60,000 bases of DNA from Lineus longissimus (lineage: Eukaryota; Nemertea; Pilidiophora; Heteronemertea; Lineidae). The notes beneath the pieces are model-generated. The model saw nothing but the letters and a program-made list of their open reading frames with translations, ran no database searches and was not told the origin of the DNA. The DNA is taken from contig NC_088312.1 of the NCBI RefSeq assembly GCF_910592395.1, forward strand, positions 10,728,001 through 10,788,000. Direction: 5' to 3'. Shown one piece after another: positions 26,101-38,200 of the stretch. A program made the translations under genes and the position numbers. How positions within the stretch are numbered: position 1 is the stretch's first letter; the number at the start of each line of letters is the position of its first letter.

Positions 26101-27056
26101 ACTAGTCCTCACATATACATAGATATCGACGCGCGTTGTCTGCAACCTAAGCATTTCAAAACATTGAGGGTCAAGATGTGTATCATAAGGCTCGCGTATC
26201 GAATTTTTGGAGTATATATTTTTGCATATAAAGGAACGTACATGTGGACCCTTTACATTTATCAACAGTAGACATTATGATCAATTTTATTGACGAAAGA
26301 AATATCTTTTCTCTATCTGAAGGGAAGTTATACTTTTGGAGGCATGAAGGGGATGCTTACCAGTTAATTAGTCACCTGGCCTCACCAACGCTTCAGTCCA
26401 TGATCGGCTAATAAAGGCTCTGCTTCGTTACCCAGGGAGTACCAAAGGTTTGCTTTCATAGGAAATACTGCGGAGCTTGGGTATGTTTTAATAGTGATGG
26501 CTAATGCAATGACATCATTTGTCGAGGTTTTTCATATAAATGTACAACCATTGAGTATGGATTCAGAATCATACATCGTAACCGAAAATCCATTTCACGC
26601 TCAGCGTAAGGTTCATCCGACAACTGTGTATGCTCGGGATGCCAAAGGCTTACTTCATTTCATCTTGTTGGCAGTGGCATAACACTTGAATATCCGTCTG
26701 TACACAAGATGTGTTATTTCACAGGTATTTGTACACACTTGAAATGCAATGGATTTCTTCCAACCTCAGTTACATAATTCGGTGTGGATGATTCGCAATC
26801 AGCGAAAATTGATGGAATCGAATGCTGTGGAATCCCGAGTTGGTAGCAGAACCAATCTTGAGTGATCAGAGCCGCTAGATTCAGCAACATTCAAATGCTT
26901 CTTGTTAATCTGATGAGAAGGGATACTGATTGCATACGAAATGGATTGATTTGGTGACGGGAAGTGTAGCCCTGAAGTTGTCTCACATCTTATGGTGCTG
27001 TTTTTTTATTGTTGTAAGGAGTTACTCTGCCTTTGAGCACCGTCATTTGTTAAGAA

Positions 27057-27216
27057 ATGGGGAGAAAAGTTGCATTCAGTGTTGACAATGACACTGCGTT
27101 GGAAAATAAGGATTTGAGGGAACGTGAGGATCTAGTTGAGGATCACTCATCCAGTAAGGGCAACAACGGGGAAACGGATGACTCTAGCGAGGAGAACGCG
27201 TTGATGACGATTGAAG
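27057..27216 (+). CDS. Kv channel exon 1
   Basis: ATG at 27057 (AAGAAATGG, good Kozak context) opens a 160-nt exon ending GAAG|GTAAGA in phase 1. It encodes 53 residues of acidic, Ser/Asn/Glu-rich cytoplasmic N-terminus. The split codon G|AA completes as Glu with exon 2, as the phase requires. No ball-type inactivation peptide is evident. The link across a 5.4-kb intron rests on phase and strand, so another first exon (see 2637) remains possible. Confidence 0.7.
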
Positions 27217-30200
27217 GTAAGACAGCAAATATATGTCGCTCTACCCATGTCATGGAAAATGCACTCTCCTCTGTACTATTTTCCATAATTTTAACTCTGA
27301 CTCTTTCATATCCACATGGCCCAGTCTAAGTCAGTCCCTCACTATATATTCTTGTTGTAAGGCTGACAATACCATCTGTGACGTCTGATGATAATCCAGG
27401 CTACGCTGAAAAGGGCACGGTGTTGCTTGCCAAACGATGCAGTTAATCGCGTGACCTGCCCCCCCCCCCCCACCTGGCCATGGAACATCTTGTCAATATC
27501 AGAGCCCTAGAGCCGATCGTTACCAACTCCTCTTCCTTGTCTGCTCTCGGGGTCTGTTCAGGAAGAAGGGAGTCGATGACAGTGCAGACTATCGGGATAG
27601 GTTTGTAGATACCCGTGGTAGTGTCGAAAGGTTCGTCCGCTTTCACCTTTGTGAAATATAGGGCGTCAACATTGATATATACTGTGATATAGGCCAAGCG
27701 ATAAGGAACAATGATGTTACGGGAGAATTTGCTAGATTATTAGTCTAAAATTATTTTTCACTAGTATTGATTGTCGAAATGAGAGTCGCAATCATTCCAA
27801 ATCTACCCGTTGTGTTTTTTTGTAAGAGATACTCACGGCACAACTGAAGCTTTGCTTGTTCATTGCTGTTCAAAGCTCAACGCAAGCAGTGATTGGAGTA
27901 CCCAAGTGACACTTCTCGCTCAGTTTGGTCGACAACGACCTTTTCAACTGGAGATGAAACGGCTTTTTTTGTTAAGAGTTAGGTACTGGAATGTTCTTCT
28001 TATGATAGTTCGATGGCTAGCCGATTATATTATGATCGGAAAAGTCTTCGAAAGAGAACCCAAACCAGGAACTTTCATGGTACTATATAAGCCAACTGAA
28101 TGACCCCATGCTCCTTTAACCGCAATATCAACTCCGGCGTTGGAGGGTCATGCATATATATTGCTTCCTTTGGTTCTTATCGGAAACGGTGTAAGCTTTC
28201 ATCGCGCCGGTTGCGGATATCAGTACGATCCACCGCTGGTACGATGATATAGCAGTTTCATTCGGCGGCTTGACTCAAATAATAGCAAATACGAATCCGT
28301 GAGCTGACCCTTGGCAATAACTATCAACATCCGATCCCGCTTGTTCGCCGACTTGACAGGAAATGAAAGTTATTGATCAAAGACGAAGATGATAATAACT
28401 GAGAGCTGCAGCAATAGTTTCGAATCTTTTGGGTGGATTTGGACAGTATGACTGGGGTCAATATATAGGGTGTGCCAAAAATAAAACTTTTGACCAGTCC
28501 TCCTGTTTTATCTACATGTACCTGTGCATTTTGTTAAAGCAGACACTTTTTTGCGGGCGAAGCAAACTACCCGATGTGACTGCTTCAACGTAACGCTCGA
28601 CGAAGGTGAAACCTGCCGATTCCTTCGTACATGTAGTCCCATTGAAATCGTCTGTATGTCTTCATTTGTATTCACGATCGTGGTCTGAATAGAAGATTAC
28701 AAATCATTCAACCCCTGGCGGAGGGCATTTGTCATCTGCCCTCTTTCAACATCGGCTACTTCGGCCATGTGGAGGTTCTGCTCACGACCATCATCCTTGT
28801 AAGATATTTTACTGAACACAAAATATCGTCATTAAAAAGCAGATTGGTACAAATAGATGACAGAGCATAATGACGGAGTAGATCGGTCATCCCCGCTATT
28901 TTAAAATCTATATCTCCCGACAAAGCGTGTTGAAAAAATGTATGAGTGAGCATGAAATGTTGAAAATGGTAGACAAGACTGATCATCTGATTTCCTGCTT
29001 CCATTTTGTGAATAGATCGGATACGAATGGTGATATTTTGACATTGACAATATTCCGTTGAACGTGGCGTTTCAACAACACATCAACGCGATCATTTGTT
29101 TTCCATGCACGATGTTTCATTCTGTCTGATATATTCTCGCTCGAGTTAAAATAGGAAATCGGGTGTTTGATCTTAAGGAGGAGGAGAAAACGAGATTGCT
29201 CTTAACAATTTATCTAAGAAAGATAACATGCTTTAAAGGAATTATTTCCCGGCTCAAGTAGCTGTCTTAATAGATTTCTTTCGATTTATATAGATAACCT
29301 TCAAAGACACTGTTGAAGAAAAAATGGTGTTTCATTACGAGGGTGGATATGAATAAAGAAAAGGTAGCGTTTCTTTAGTGTATCGGTATAAATTATTTGA
29401 AGATGTCAGTCATCAGATATTCGCGTCATACCGGCTTCATCATTCATTCATTTTTCCTTAATGGTAGTTCAGTGTTGAAATATAATAGGGTGTCGATCTA
29501 ATACTCTGATTTGGTGTGTAAACGGAAAGGCTCCATGGAAAAGAGATGATAAAAGATTCTCTTGTCTGAACTACCACAGTTTATAGTGTCAATATTTGAT
29601 CGGGAAGTGACAGTCACCTAACACCCTAATTCTCTATATAGACCACGGAACATGGCGATAACCTTTCTTGCTAGACGTTACCTGAGACCGTGTTAGCGTG
29701 TAAGGTCCAAGACCTATGAAAATCATTCGCAGAGCAATTAAAAATCAGAAAATGGTGGAACCTTAAAACCGGAAAACTCTCGTTTGACCGGAAAATGGTT
29801 TCTAACTTGTAGAACAGAGAGGTGACTCCTCGTAAAAGAGACGTTTGATTATTCAACTCTGTTTCCTGAAATGAGATATCGTGCCGAGCTATAGGGGAAG
29901 TGCCGCGGGTGTCATTTGATCGGAGACACCGCCATCACCACGATTAACCAGAGTATGCAATCTGGTTGCAAGAACAGAGAGAACAGCCTGAATAAGGTTT
30001 CGGGAATGTTCTGAAGAGGCGCTTCTAAGACTAGGCACATTTGAACAGGCCGAAGAATCATATTTTGTAGAATTTCTAATATTTCCTCCTTATAGTTCCA
30101 ACTGAAAAGCGCGCCAACCATATTTTTGCACATTACTCTTTTTTATACTTCCTTGCACTTGTGGGAATAATGCAATTTGTTTTCTGACCTGACAAGTGCT

Positions 30201-33200
30201 GGTCCCAATGCTACCACCTTGTCAATTATCGAAAAGTCGGCGACATCACCACAATATATCACTTTCGACGCGATCATTTCGAGCTAAGCTGCAAATGGTT
30301 ATGCACGGATTGAGGCGTACAGGAAGGATTGGAACGACTCTATCACGTTAATGGGTCTTTTGTGGCGCCGGCAATACGTCATGAGGTTAGCCGCGGCAGA
30401 GGTGCCTCGGAATATTTTTTGGCTAATTTGGAGAAAGAAATTGAAACCCAAGTTCTTAAGTGACGATCACTATCAAGTCTGTCTCATTCGGAACCGTGGT
30501 GAGACCAGTCTTCTGTTGTATTCTTAGAAGACTACTTTTTGTTTAAGAGCTATATGGCAGTCTTGTCTATTTCGGAAATCCGGAACACTTTCACTGCAAC
30601 ATGATGTAATGAAACTTTTCTCATGTGACTCCACAAATAGTTTATTGTATAAAGGGTTTACTGACGTATCCAACTTGACTGGACATGGACAAAATTGGCT
30701 TTATCCCCTTAATCAGTTACATAAGGTACTGACGTCAGGTTAGTGACCAGGTCCTGCACTTAATATTTTCCGATCTGCATCCCACTTCCCTGTTCATGTA
30801 CATCATCGATCCTTCAGTAACTGGGTTCGTGATGATGGAAAAAGAGCGAAATGTTTATTAATCTATTGCTTAAACTGGTTGCAGGAAGGAATGGAATAGT
30901 GCAATGGGTCTTATACGGCATGGAACAGTTCTTATAAACCGGCGATGAGGAAGTATACCATGCTAGCTGCGGTTGTTGTGTTATTATCACAATTAGCCAT
31001 GAGCAATTTATGTGTTCGTCTTTTTATTCGCTGTCAGAGAGCAAGAACGAGCAGAGCAGAGTTCTAGTCAGACGCATTTCGTGATGAATACTGGCGTTCA
31101 TAATCAGAAGTCATCCAATTTATCTGTCCAGACATTAAAAAGTCCCTTACATACGATCGTCATCGTCATCCCCATTGCTATAGAGCTTTCTTAAAAACAA
31201 ATGATAAAACGGCATTTTCCTTCAACAATTACATGAACCCATGACAACTCCGAAGTTTCTTCAAAGACAAATCATAATCTTATTGTGTTTCGTTTTGATA
31301 ACTGAAACAAACCCAAAAGTTATAATGTTCTTTAGCATTCGTTTGCTGGAACTTTTTCTTTTTCTCTTATAAAGTTCAACATGACAAATGCATTACCGGC
31401 TTACGAAAACGGTGCTCTTTGTTATAATACATGTTACGACAGAAAAAAATGTTACGGTTAATTAGTAGAATAATCATTTGCTAGCTTACAGAAACCCTAT
31501 AAACTGGCAAATATCATTCTTGAATTCACACTGACGTGTAAAAGTTGGCAATATGTGAGAAACTTCGAAATTTAGATCATCATTGTGATCACCCAGAGCT
31601 AACTTTAGCAGGCCAACATCGGGCTAGTCATTCAACGATGACAGCTTCACTTGATATTGATGTGACCGAGTCATGGACCAAACCAAGCAAACCCCCTTAT
31701 TAGAAACGCCTGCTAAATCGTTGAGACTCAATATTGATCAGATTTGAGTTGGTGAGTGAAACCAACACTGTTGATCGTGATCAGCATCAAACATTGGGCG
31801 AAGTGCCGATTTCACCTCATGGGTAAACTGTTAGTTGGCGGGTAGGAGAAATCCCTCGATCACGGATTGACGTCATACTGTCTGACAGAGTTATCGCGCG
31901 TCATGATAGTCCCTGTGTACTTGTGATTGGTAACCGTCTTGGGAATTTCATAAACTGTTCTATATCAAATGAGTTCAAGTGGCATTTACGCCAAAGATTT
32001 CAAGTCAGGCGGTGATCAACCGACTGAAACTATTTCTCAAAGGGCCTCATAAACGAGAGCTAGTGCAGCCACTGCCAGCAGCGCTCTTTGTCAACGCTAG
32101 TTAATTTCCTTCCTTAGCACCCGTAAGGCGAGACATATCCGTCAGGGCAAAGGATGGCCCATTACGACCACGCTTTTAATGTTCCGGAAATTATTCAGTA
32201 TCGACAATGTTTGATATTTACAATCTCAGACTATTTTAAGGCACAACAGTTAAAATGGGTTTACGTGTAGTTCTACCTGACATCGTGGTGCATGTTGATG
32301 GCCAATACATCCTTGGCTTCTTCATGGTGACACATATTTCTTGGTAATCCAGTCCAAAATAGAGTGCGGGGGAAGAACAAAGACAATCCTCCATCAACCA
32401 CAATTAGCTCCACCTGGTCGACCTCGCAACGAAGTCCGCCTTCCTTGATGACCACTTTGCCAACCCTATAGTTCAATATGTCCTGATTTTCTTTTTTTTT
32501 TCGGGCTGATATTATCTGAATCTGGCCCGGAGGGAAGTTCCACATGTTACCAGAGTCTTTCAAATAATATAATTGACTGTGATGTTACTCTGCTCAGACT
32601 TTTCTTACTTATCTTTGTTTGCAGAACACACATTGCAAGAAAACACGCTCAAGAAACGGGTACGCACGACACTTCCGGCCTACAACAATGAATACAATCG
32701 TCGAATCACGCTCAATGTTGGCGGAATCAAATTCGAGACACTGCTGACGACCCTTGAGAACTGTCCGGACACCAGATTAGGGAGGTTGGCCGAGATGCAT
32801 GGTGATAGGGATGCTGCAGAAGATTACTTCTTCGATCGAAATCCAGGCGTTTTCCAATCAGTTTTAGACTTTTATAGAACAGGTAATGAAGAACAGGGTA
32901 ACGTAGTACAGTGGTTAACATTACGGACTCCTCGCTGACTTCCTGCTGATATCAAGGAACTTTAAACCTCGATTATCTCAGTCTTTTGAATAAGATTTTA
33001 CGACACCTTGGTTACAAGGTACTGTTACAATGCACTGTATCTCGTTTTGGTGGCACACTTTTTTAATGACTTGCATAAACAAATACAATGTGACACCTCG
33101 AAAAATACGTATCCGTGTCCGCAAAGTGCTGCTTGGTTGCATCATTTACCATTATTTTACCTCATGTCCCCACGGCCTGTCCATCCGGAGGCGGCAGGTT

Positions 33201-35290
33201 ATCTGTCAATATTACTTACTAATTGCTAAATTATTGGAAACATGTCATGCTGCTGTGAGAGGAACGCGCGGCCGTTACCCAAAGTGTCTAAATGTCACAG
33301 GTGTGTCTCATATTAATAACTGGCAATGACGGAAATTGAGGCGACTGTCTCCAACAGGTGTAGTTTTGCCGTTTGAAAGTGGTGAAGATAGGATGTTTCG
33401 GCATTTTCCTCAGCCTGGTTAATTGGAAACAATCCGCCTTGTAAACTACTTGCTACATGTAAAGGCATTGCTACCGAGTGAGATATTGTTTCTTCTAAAT
33501 TTCCCGATACACTCTTAGTTCTTAATTTGCTTGGTTCACGACGCCAGAAACATGTACATATACATTGAAAATCGGTCTTCCAGGCTGTTGATACCTCTTC
33601 CATCATCCTGAAATTCGAACATTCGGATCGAACAAACATGCAAAACATGAAGAAAAAAACCACCCATGAGTTTGGTAGTAATATTTTCCTCCCTTACAGG
33701 TGAACTCCATTATCCATTGGATGTATGTGGCGCCCTCGTACGACGAGAACTTAAGTTCTGGGAAATCGACGAAGGAACATTTTCCACGTGTTGTGTTACA
33801 AACTTTTCTTCCTTTACGGACAATGCTGAAATACTAGATGATCTCCGCCGAAATCTTGAATACAAGCCGGACCCGTTTGCTTATAATCCGGACAGTGGGT
33901 GCACGAAGCGAATACGGCTTCAGCTGTGGCAGGTATTAAATAAACCTCGGTCTTCCTTAGCGGCGATGGTAAGTTCGAGTCATTTGTGGATTTGTGCACT
34001 TGTCCTTGACATGACTTGCGATCTTCATGGATTATTTCAATTTTTGGGTGTTTCAATATTGAAATACATGCACCACAAGTAGTACATCTTTTAAACGGCT
34101 ATGCCCCGATGGCACTCAATCTGCACGTATCCACTTTTAATACGACAAAGAATTGGGCCAGTGAAATGTTTTCGGTATAGCAGGGTCTGCTCATGACGTA
34201 CTTGTAAACACTGAGAGTAAGCGCAACGACAACAGTGCGTAGCAGCGAATTCAACATTTCAAAATAAGGTTTCAGTTATTGGTCGCTTATATTTTCTGCA
34301 ACGTATTTTCAGGTGTACGCAGCAATACTCTTCGCGATGGTTGGCACGACCTTGGCTGTTCAGTGCATGGAGACAATGGAATCCTTCCTTACGGAGCGAA
34401 ACCTGTCCGTACACTGTCCATGGGGGGAACCAGCGAACGTTACTGTGCTGGAGTACTCTCAGTGGCTGAGGTGGCCGGACTTGGGCCTTGCAGTATTCTT
34501 CACGTGCGAATTTGTCGTAAAACTACTATGCGCCCCGGTGAAAACAAAGTACCTCAAACACCCGATGACGGCGCTAGACATCTGTGCAATTCTGCCGTCG
34601 TACATCGTACAGGGTTTTTACCACGATGAATCAAACTGTGTGTTCGGCATGCACAAGCGAGTCCTCGACTTTGTTATGCTGCTCAGAATCCTTCGCGTCT
34701 TTCGAATCTTTCATATTCTTCGCCATTATGGCCCGTTCAGGGTACTGCTGTATTCTGTCAAGTCGACCTTCAACGCCATGGTCATGTTGATCGTCTTCTT
34801 AGGTGTCTCGGTCATGTTCTTTGGCTCGCTGATCTTCTATGCAGAGAGGGGAGAGGTGAGTGAAGGACACCACGGGGACGACCACGGCTTCCAAGATCTC
34901 CCTTCAGGATTCTGGTGGGCAATCATTACCATGACTACAGTCGGTTACGGCGATAAATTGCCCCGGACTGCATTCGGTTACGCGATCGGGGCCGTTGTTG
35001 CCGTCAGTGGTCTTGTGATATTAGCCCTTGTAATTCCAATAATTTCAAACGCATTTACCGCATTGTATAACTTTGACGTTGCCATGAAGAATGTTCATTC
35101 GCACAGCAAGATTCGGCGACGGAGGAAGACACTAAGTGTTAACAACACCATGCAGTTGTCGCGGCTGAAAGAACAGGGTTCACGGGCGGTGAGACGGTCC
35201 CTGAAGAGGAAGAAACGGGCCCTCACGAACAAGAAAATATGGTTCTCTTCAGAGGAAAAGGATCTGAACGAGAGTCATACTAGTATTTAG
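27057..35290 (+). CDS. voltage-gated potassium channel alpha subunit, Kv3/Shaw-like, atypical S4 and S6
   Basis: Four exons (27057-27216, 32625-32882, 33700-33968, 34313-35290) join in frame to 554 residues. The T1 tetramerisation domain (about 81-185) has NVGG at 84-87, FYRTG at 136-140 and the zinc-site pattern H-x5-C-x20-CC at 143, 149, 170 and 171. Six membrane segments follow: S1 near 230-248, S2 284-304, S3 313-331, S4 346-372, S5 382-405 and S6 451-479, with the filter TTVGYGD at 437-443. S4 has Arg at 354, 357, 360 and 366, but His at 363 where Kv channels have Lys. The S6 hinge reads V-I-P (469-471) instead of P-x-P. N-glycosylation sequons lie at 259 and 271 in the S1-S2 loop, and the tail after S6 is Arg/Lys-rich. 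By family it forms tetrameric plasma-membrane K+ channels. Whether it works alone or as a modifying subunit is open. Confidence 0.93.
27217..32624. other. Kv channel intron 1 (5.4 kb)
   Basis: GT-AG intron. It contains a C13 run at 27459-27471. It has no recognised mobile element. Two antisense open frames (about 27443-27697 and 32273-32563) look mildly exon-like but have weak splice signals. Confidence 0.6.
32625..32882 (+). CDS. Kv channel exon 2 (T1 domain, first part)
   Basis: The acceptor reads TTTGCAG|AACACA and the donor ACAG|GTAATG; the exon is 258 nt, phase 1 to phase 1. It encodes residues 54-140, including the T1 core NVGGIKFETLL, PDTRLG, FFDRNPGVF and FYRTG, all diagnostic of Kv channels. 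Confidence 0.95.
32883..33699. other. Kv channel intron 2
   Basis: GT-AG intron of 817 bp interrupting T1 after FYRTG. No repeat or gene is seen. The antisense open frame inside it has no family match. Confidence 0.85.
33700..33968 (+). CDS. Kv channel exon 3 (T1 second part and T1-S1 linker)
   Basis: The acceptor reads CCTTACAG|GTGAAC and the donor GCGATG|GTAAGT; the exon is 269 nt, phase 1 to phase 0, residues 140-229. It carries ELHYPLDVCG and the CC pair 21 and 22 residues after that Cys, which together give the H-x5-C-x20-CC zinc site of non-Shaker Kv subfamilies. The linker that follows is mixed-charge and leads directly into S1. Confidence 0.93.
33969..34312. other. Kv channel intron 3
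   Basis: GT-AG intron of 344 bp immediately before S1. Nothing else is seen. Confidence 0.85.
34313..35290 (+). CDS. Kv channel exon 4 (S1-S6, pore and C-terminus)
   Basis: The acceptor ATTTTCAG precedes GTG TAC; the exon is 978 nt in phase 0 to the TAG at 35288-35290. It holds the whole membrane domain: S2 with the conserved Glu (FTCEF), S3 with LDI, S4, S5, the GFWW pore helix, TTVGYGD, and S6. The extracellular turret before the pore helix is His/Asp-rich (EGHHGDDHG). The C-terminal tail of about 75 residues has two basic clusters. No AATAAA signal is obvious in the 300 bases after the stop. Confidence 0.96.
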   Translation: MYAAILFAMVGTTLAVQCMETMESFLTERNLSVHCPWGEPANVTVLEYSQWLRWPDLGLAVFFTCEFVVKLLCAPVKTKYLKHPMTALDICAILPSYIVQGFYHDESNCVFGMHKRVLDFVMLLRILRVFRIFHILRHYGPFRVLLYSVKSTFNAMVMLIVFLGVSVMFFGSLIFYAERGEVSEGHHGDDHGFQDLPSGFWWAIITMTTVGYGDKLPRTAFGYAIGAVVAVSGLVILALVIPIISNAFTALYNFDVAMKNVHSHSKIRRRRKTLSVNNTMQLSRLKEQGSRAVRRSLKRKKRALTNKKIWFSSEEKDLNESHTSI

Positions 35291-38200
35291 AACATGCCAC
35301 ACTTATGGCGTGATTAAAAATGCATTTGGAATCCATACACAAGACGAACTGAATTGTATGTGAATGTATTATGACCAAAGACACCCGAAATGAGTCCGTG
35401 ACCCGAGTAGGTTTCTGACTCTGTCGCCGAGACCCTCAATGCATAATTGCGACAAATTGCAGAACGTCATCGTCTGCTGTTCGTCAACGAATTGCCGTTT
35501 TTTTCTAAATTGACTATTAAGCGGATTGTCCATATTTGGCCCGGTAATCAAAGGTGGAATATCAACTATTGAATCAATGAATTCAAAAGAATTCTACATG
35601 TAAATATTATTTTCTTTCAAACTATTTACATTAACTGTAAAGGGTATGACGTTCTTTTTCTGGTTTCGCGTGTTTTCACGTCTACATTGTATGATATGAA
35701 GGAAGACAGAAGATTTTTAAAACACCCCACCAAGGCATGTGTACCATTACAGCGAGTATCTCAGTAAAGATAGTAAAATAATTGTCTTGTTCGATGCTGG
35801 TCGGGTATCTCGTATCGGCATGCACCAGGCATCAATGTACCGTAGTCTGGGGCACCATCGATTTTTGTGTGAAGGATTTTGGTATTGCCATCTATTCATT
35901 ATTCCTTGCACCATCAACATTGCACTATCGAATGATTGGTCGTCCCAAAGCCTGCAAATAAGCAACAGATGGCGAAAAGGTCAGGCCCGACCGCAAAGGG
36001 AGATATTGTTTCTGCCCACGTTTACCCATAACAAGGTTCGCTCATGAAGCAACATGAAACAATAAGGCTAAGGCTTGGAAAATTCAGAACGTGTGTCTCC
36101 TTTTATGTAAGCTTATGTACCATCGAAATAGTAACCTACGAAAGTTCCCAATTTAACGACCGCATGTGACTGCATGTTTATGTAGACGGTGCAAATGGTG
36201 GTTCGAGATCGTATGGTCGTGAAACGCGGAATCTGATTTTAGCCAATTTTGGCACTCGTTGAATTGCAAGAGATCTACTATAGAAACACATCGTCGACTT
36301 GAGCTTGACGAATATTGCCCACCATACCGGACTCGTTAGACGCCAATGGTCCACATTACCGGTATATATTAAGGAAGTGACTACTTGGCAAGCCCGGCTT
36401 ACCAAACAGCGACTTTTTCGTCCTGAATGGAGAGCCGAACTCATTAATATTAAAGTAAAGTCTCCATCTCGCCAAACAGGGTAGATTTTTTACCTGTTTG
36501 GCAAGCCCGGCTGGCCGAACAGGGTGGCTTTTTAGTGCTGTTTGGCAAGGGGCTCTCCAAACAGGACAAAAAAAGATGCCTTGCCAAACAGCACTAAAAA
36601 GCCACCCTGTTCGGCCAGCCGGGCTTGCCAAACAGGTAAAAAATCTACCCTGTTTGGCGAGCTGGAGACTTTACTTTAATATTATGAGTTCGGCTCTCCA
36701 TTCAGGACAAGAAAAAGGCGCTGTTTGGTAAGCCGTGCTTGCCAAATAGTCACTTCCTATATTAATTGCTGACAACCCAAACTGCTAATGATTAATACAC
36801 GTACATGTATTGTATGTGTATTCTAGTGTGTACATATTTTACAAACCTGTGATACGTATTTCTATTTGAAACATTGCCAAGATTGCGGCATAAAGCTTTA
36901 ATCATGTTTAAGCTTCGAAATGCGAAAGGGGAAACTCCAGTCGACAATTTCAAATACACGTGAAAACAGCCAAGTTTCTTGAAGAATGAATTAAATTTTT
37001 GCTTTTTGTTATATATTGTAATAGATAGTAAAGCCTAGTACGTTATAGTGTTTCTGAGCGCGCTGTTTACAGTTTTTTATTGACGACGACTGGAGTTGTT
37101 CCTGTGTTTATAATTATAGCTTAACGAATTAGTAAGATATGTCTATTTTCTTCTCTGTCTCGATGTAAATATGTCACATTGACGTTTCTTTGTATTTTTA
37201 CGGTCTTGTTTAAATATAATAAAAATATAATGACAGTTGTCGATCTTCCCCAAATTGTGCATGAAATTCGATATTGGAGCAATTGTACAATCAAACTCGA
37301 TGAGTTCCATCAAACCATTTGACGAACATTGAATCATGTAAAATAAATATTGGTTTCTGTGTCCGACATCTCGGGCAGTCACCGTTTTCGTGAACAACAC
37401 GCTCTTCATTGAATTTAAGATGGCGCTCAGCCGGCTCTGAGACCGAGTCCAAAATGTACCGAAAACACTTTAGAATACAGAAATACATAAAACTTTTGGC
37501 GAACCCATTAGGAAAAAATTAACGTCTTCATAAACGTTTGATAGAAATTTTACCAAATATGTATGTGTTGTGCTGTGCGTGCGAATTCGAGAGAGAACGA
37601 GTTCAGTATGTGTGAAACTGTGTAAGGTGAATGCAATGCGTGTTCTTTACTAATTTTGTGCTGGTTTTGAAAGAAGTTTGCATGAAACATGTAAGAGACA
37701 TGATTCCTGGTGATACAGGGAGTATGCGTGGATGTTTTGGCCGAAGACAATTCAAAATAGACGATAATTTCCAGTTGGATTGGTTCGACAGTGTTTACAG
37801 ATACATGTACATGTAAATGTGGCATGGCGGCGTGAGGGGAGCAGAAGTCGTAGGAGACAACAACACCATTGAATATTCATAGGTTGGAGGGTCCAGGCCT
37901 ATCAATTAGACGAGTGCATGTTTTTAACTCTCAAGTACATATTTGGAGAGGTATTGAAAAAATATTTGCTGTGGCAAGTCTACAGATATAAAGAAATTAT
38001 TTGATGAAAAAATTAATAATAATTTTGAATTTTGCTAATTTGGTAATAGTATTTTGAGATTTTTCTGCCAGTTGGCTGAAAAGAGTGGAAATATCAATGT
38101 CTGTCCAATTTGTCGATTATCAAAAAATGTCCGTGGTCAACTACCAGTTTACTTTTCACCATTTACTTGCCCGACTGTCCGGAATATCATATCAAAATTT

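Larger units (their letters stand above)
16940..27056. other. no gene seen; degenerate repeats and poly-G
   Basis: This contains the 68-bp-period repeat near 19078-19215, G runs at 23113-23122 and 23155-23170, and otherwise unstructured AT-rich sequence. A 53-codon Arg/Ser-rich frame starting at ATG 19578 is open but has no acceptor or family match. The stretch directly precedes the channel start codon, so the promoter and 5' UTR should lie at its right end; no core element is evident. Confidence 0.45.

Noticed and set aside
27443-27697. Antisense frame just after Kv exon 1
   Set aside because: The only donor is a weak GTGGGG within a poly-G run, and no partner exon was found.
32273-32563. 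Antisense frame in Kv intron 1 ending in a donor-like TCAG|GTAGAA
   Set aside because: Lacks an ATG at its start and a clear acceptor; no family match. Kept only as a possible nested exon.
36356-36731. Open frames on both strands with the same MASPAGRTGWLF start
   Set aside because: The identical sequence on opposite strands is produced by the palindromic arms of the element at 36372-36758; not a gene.
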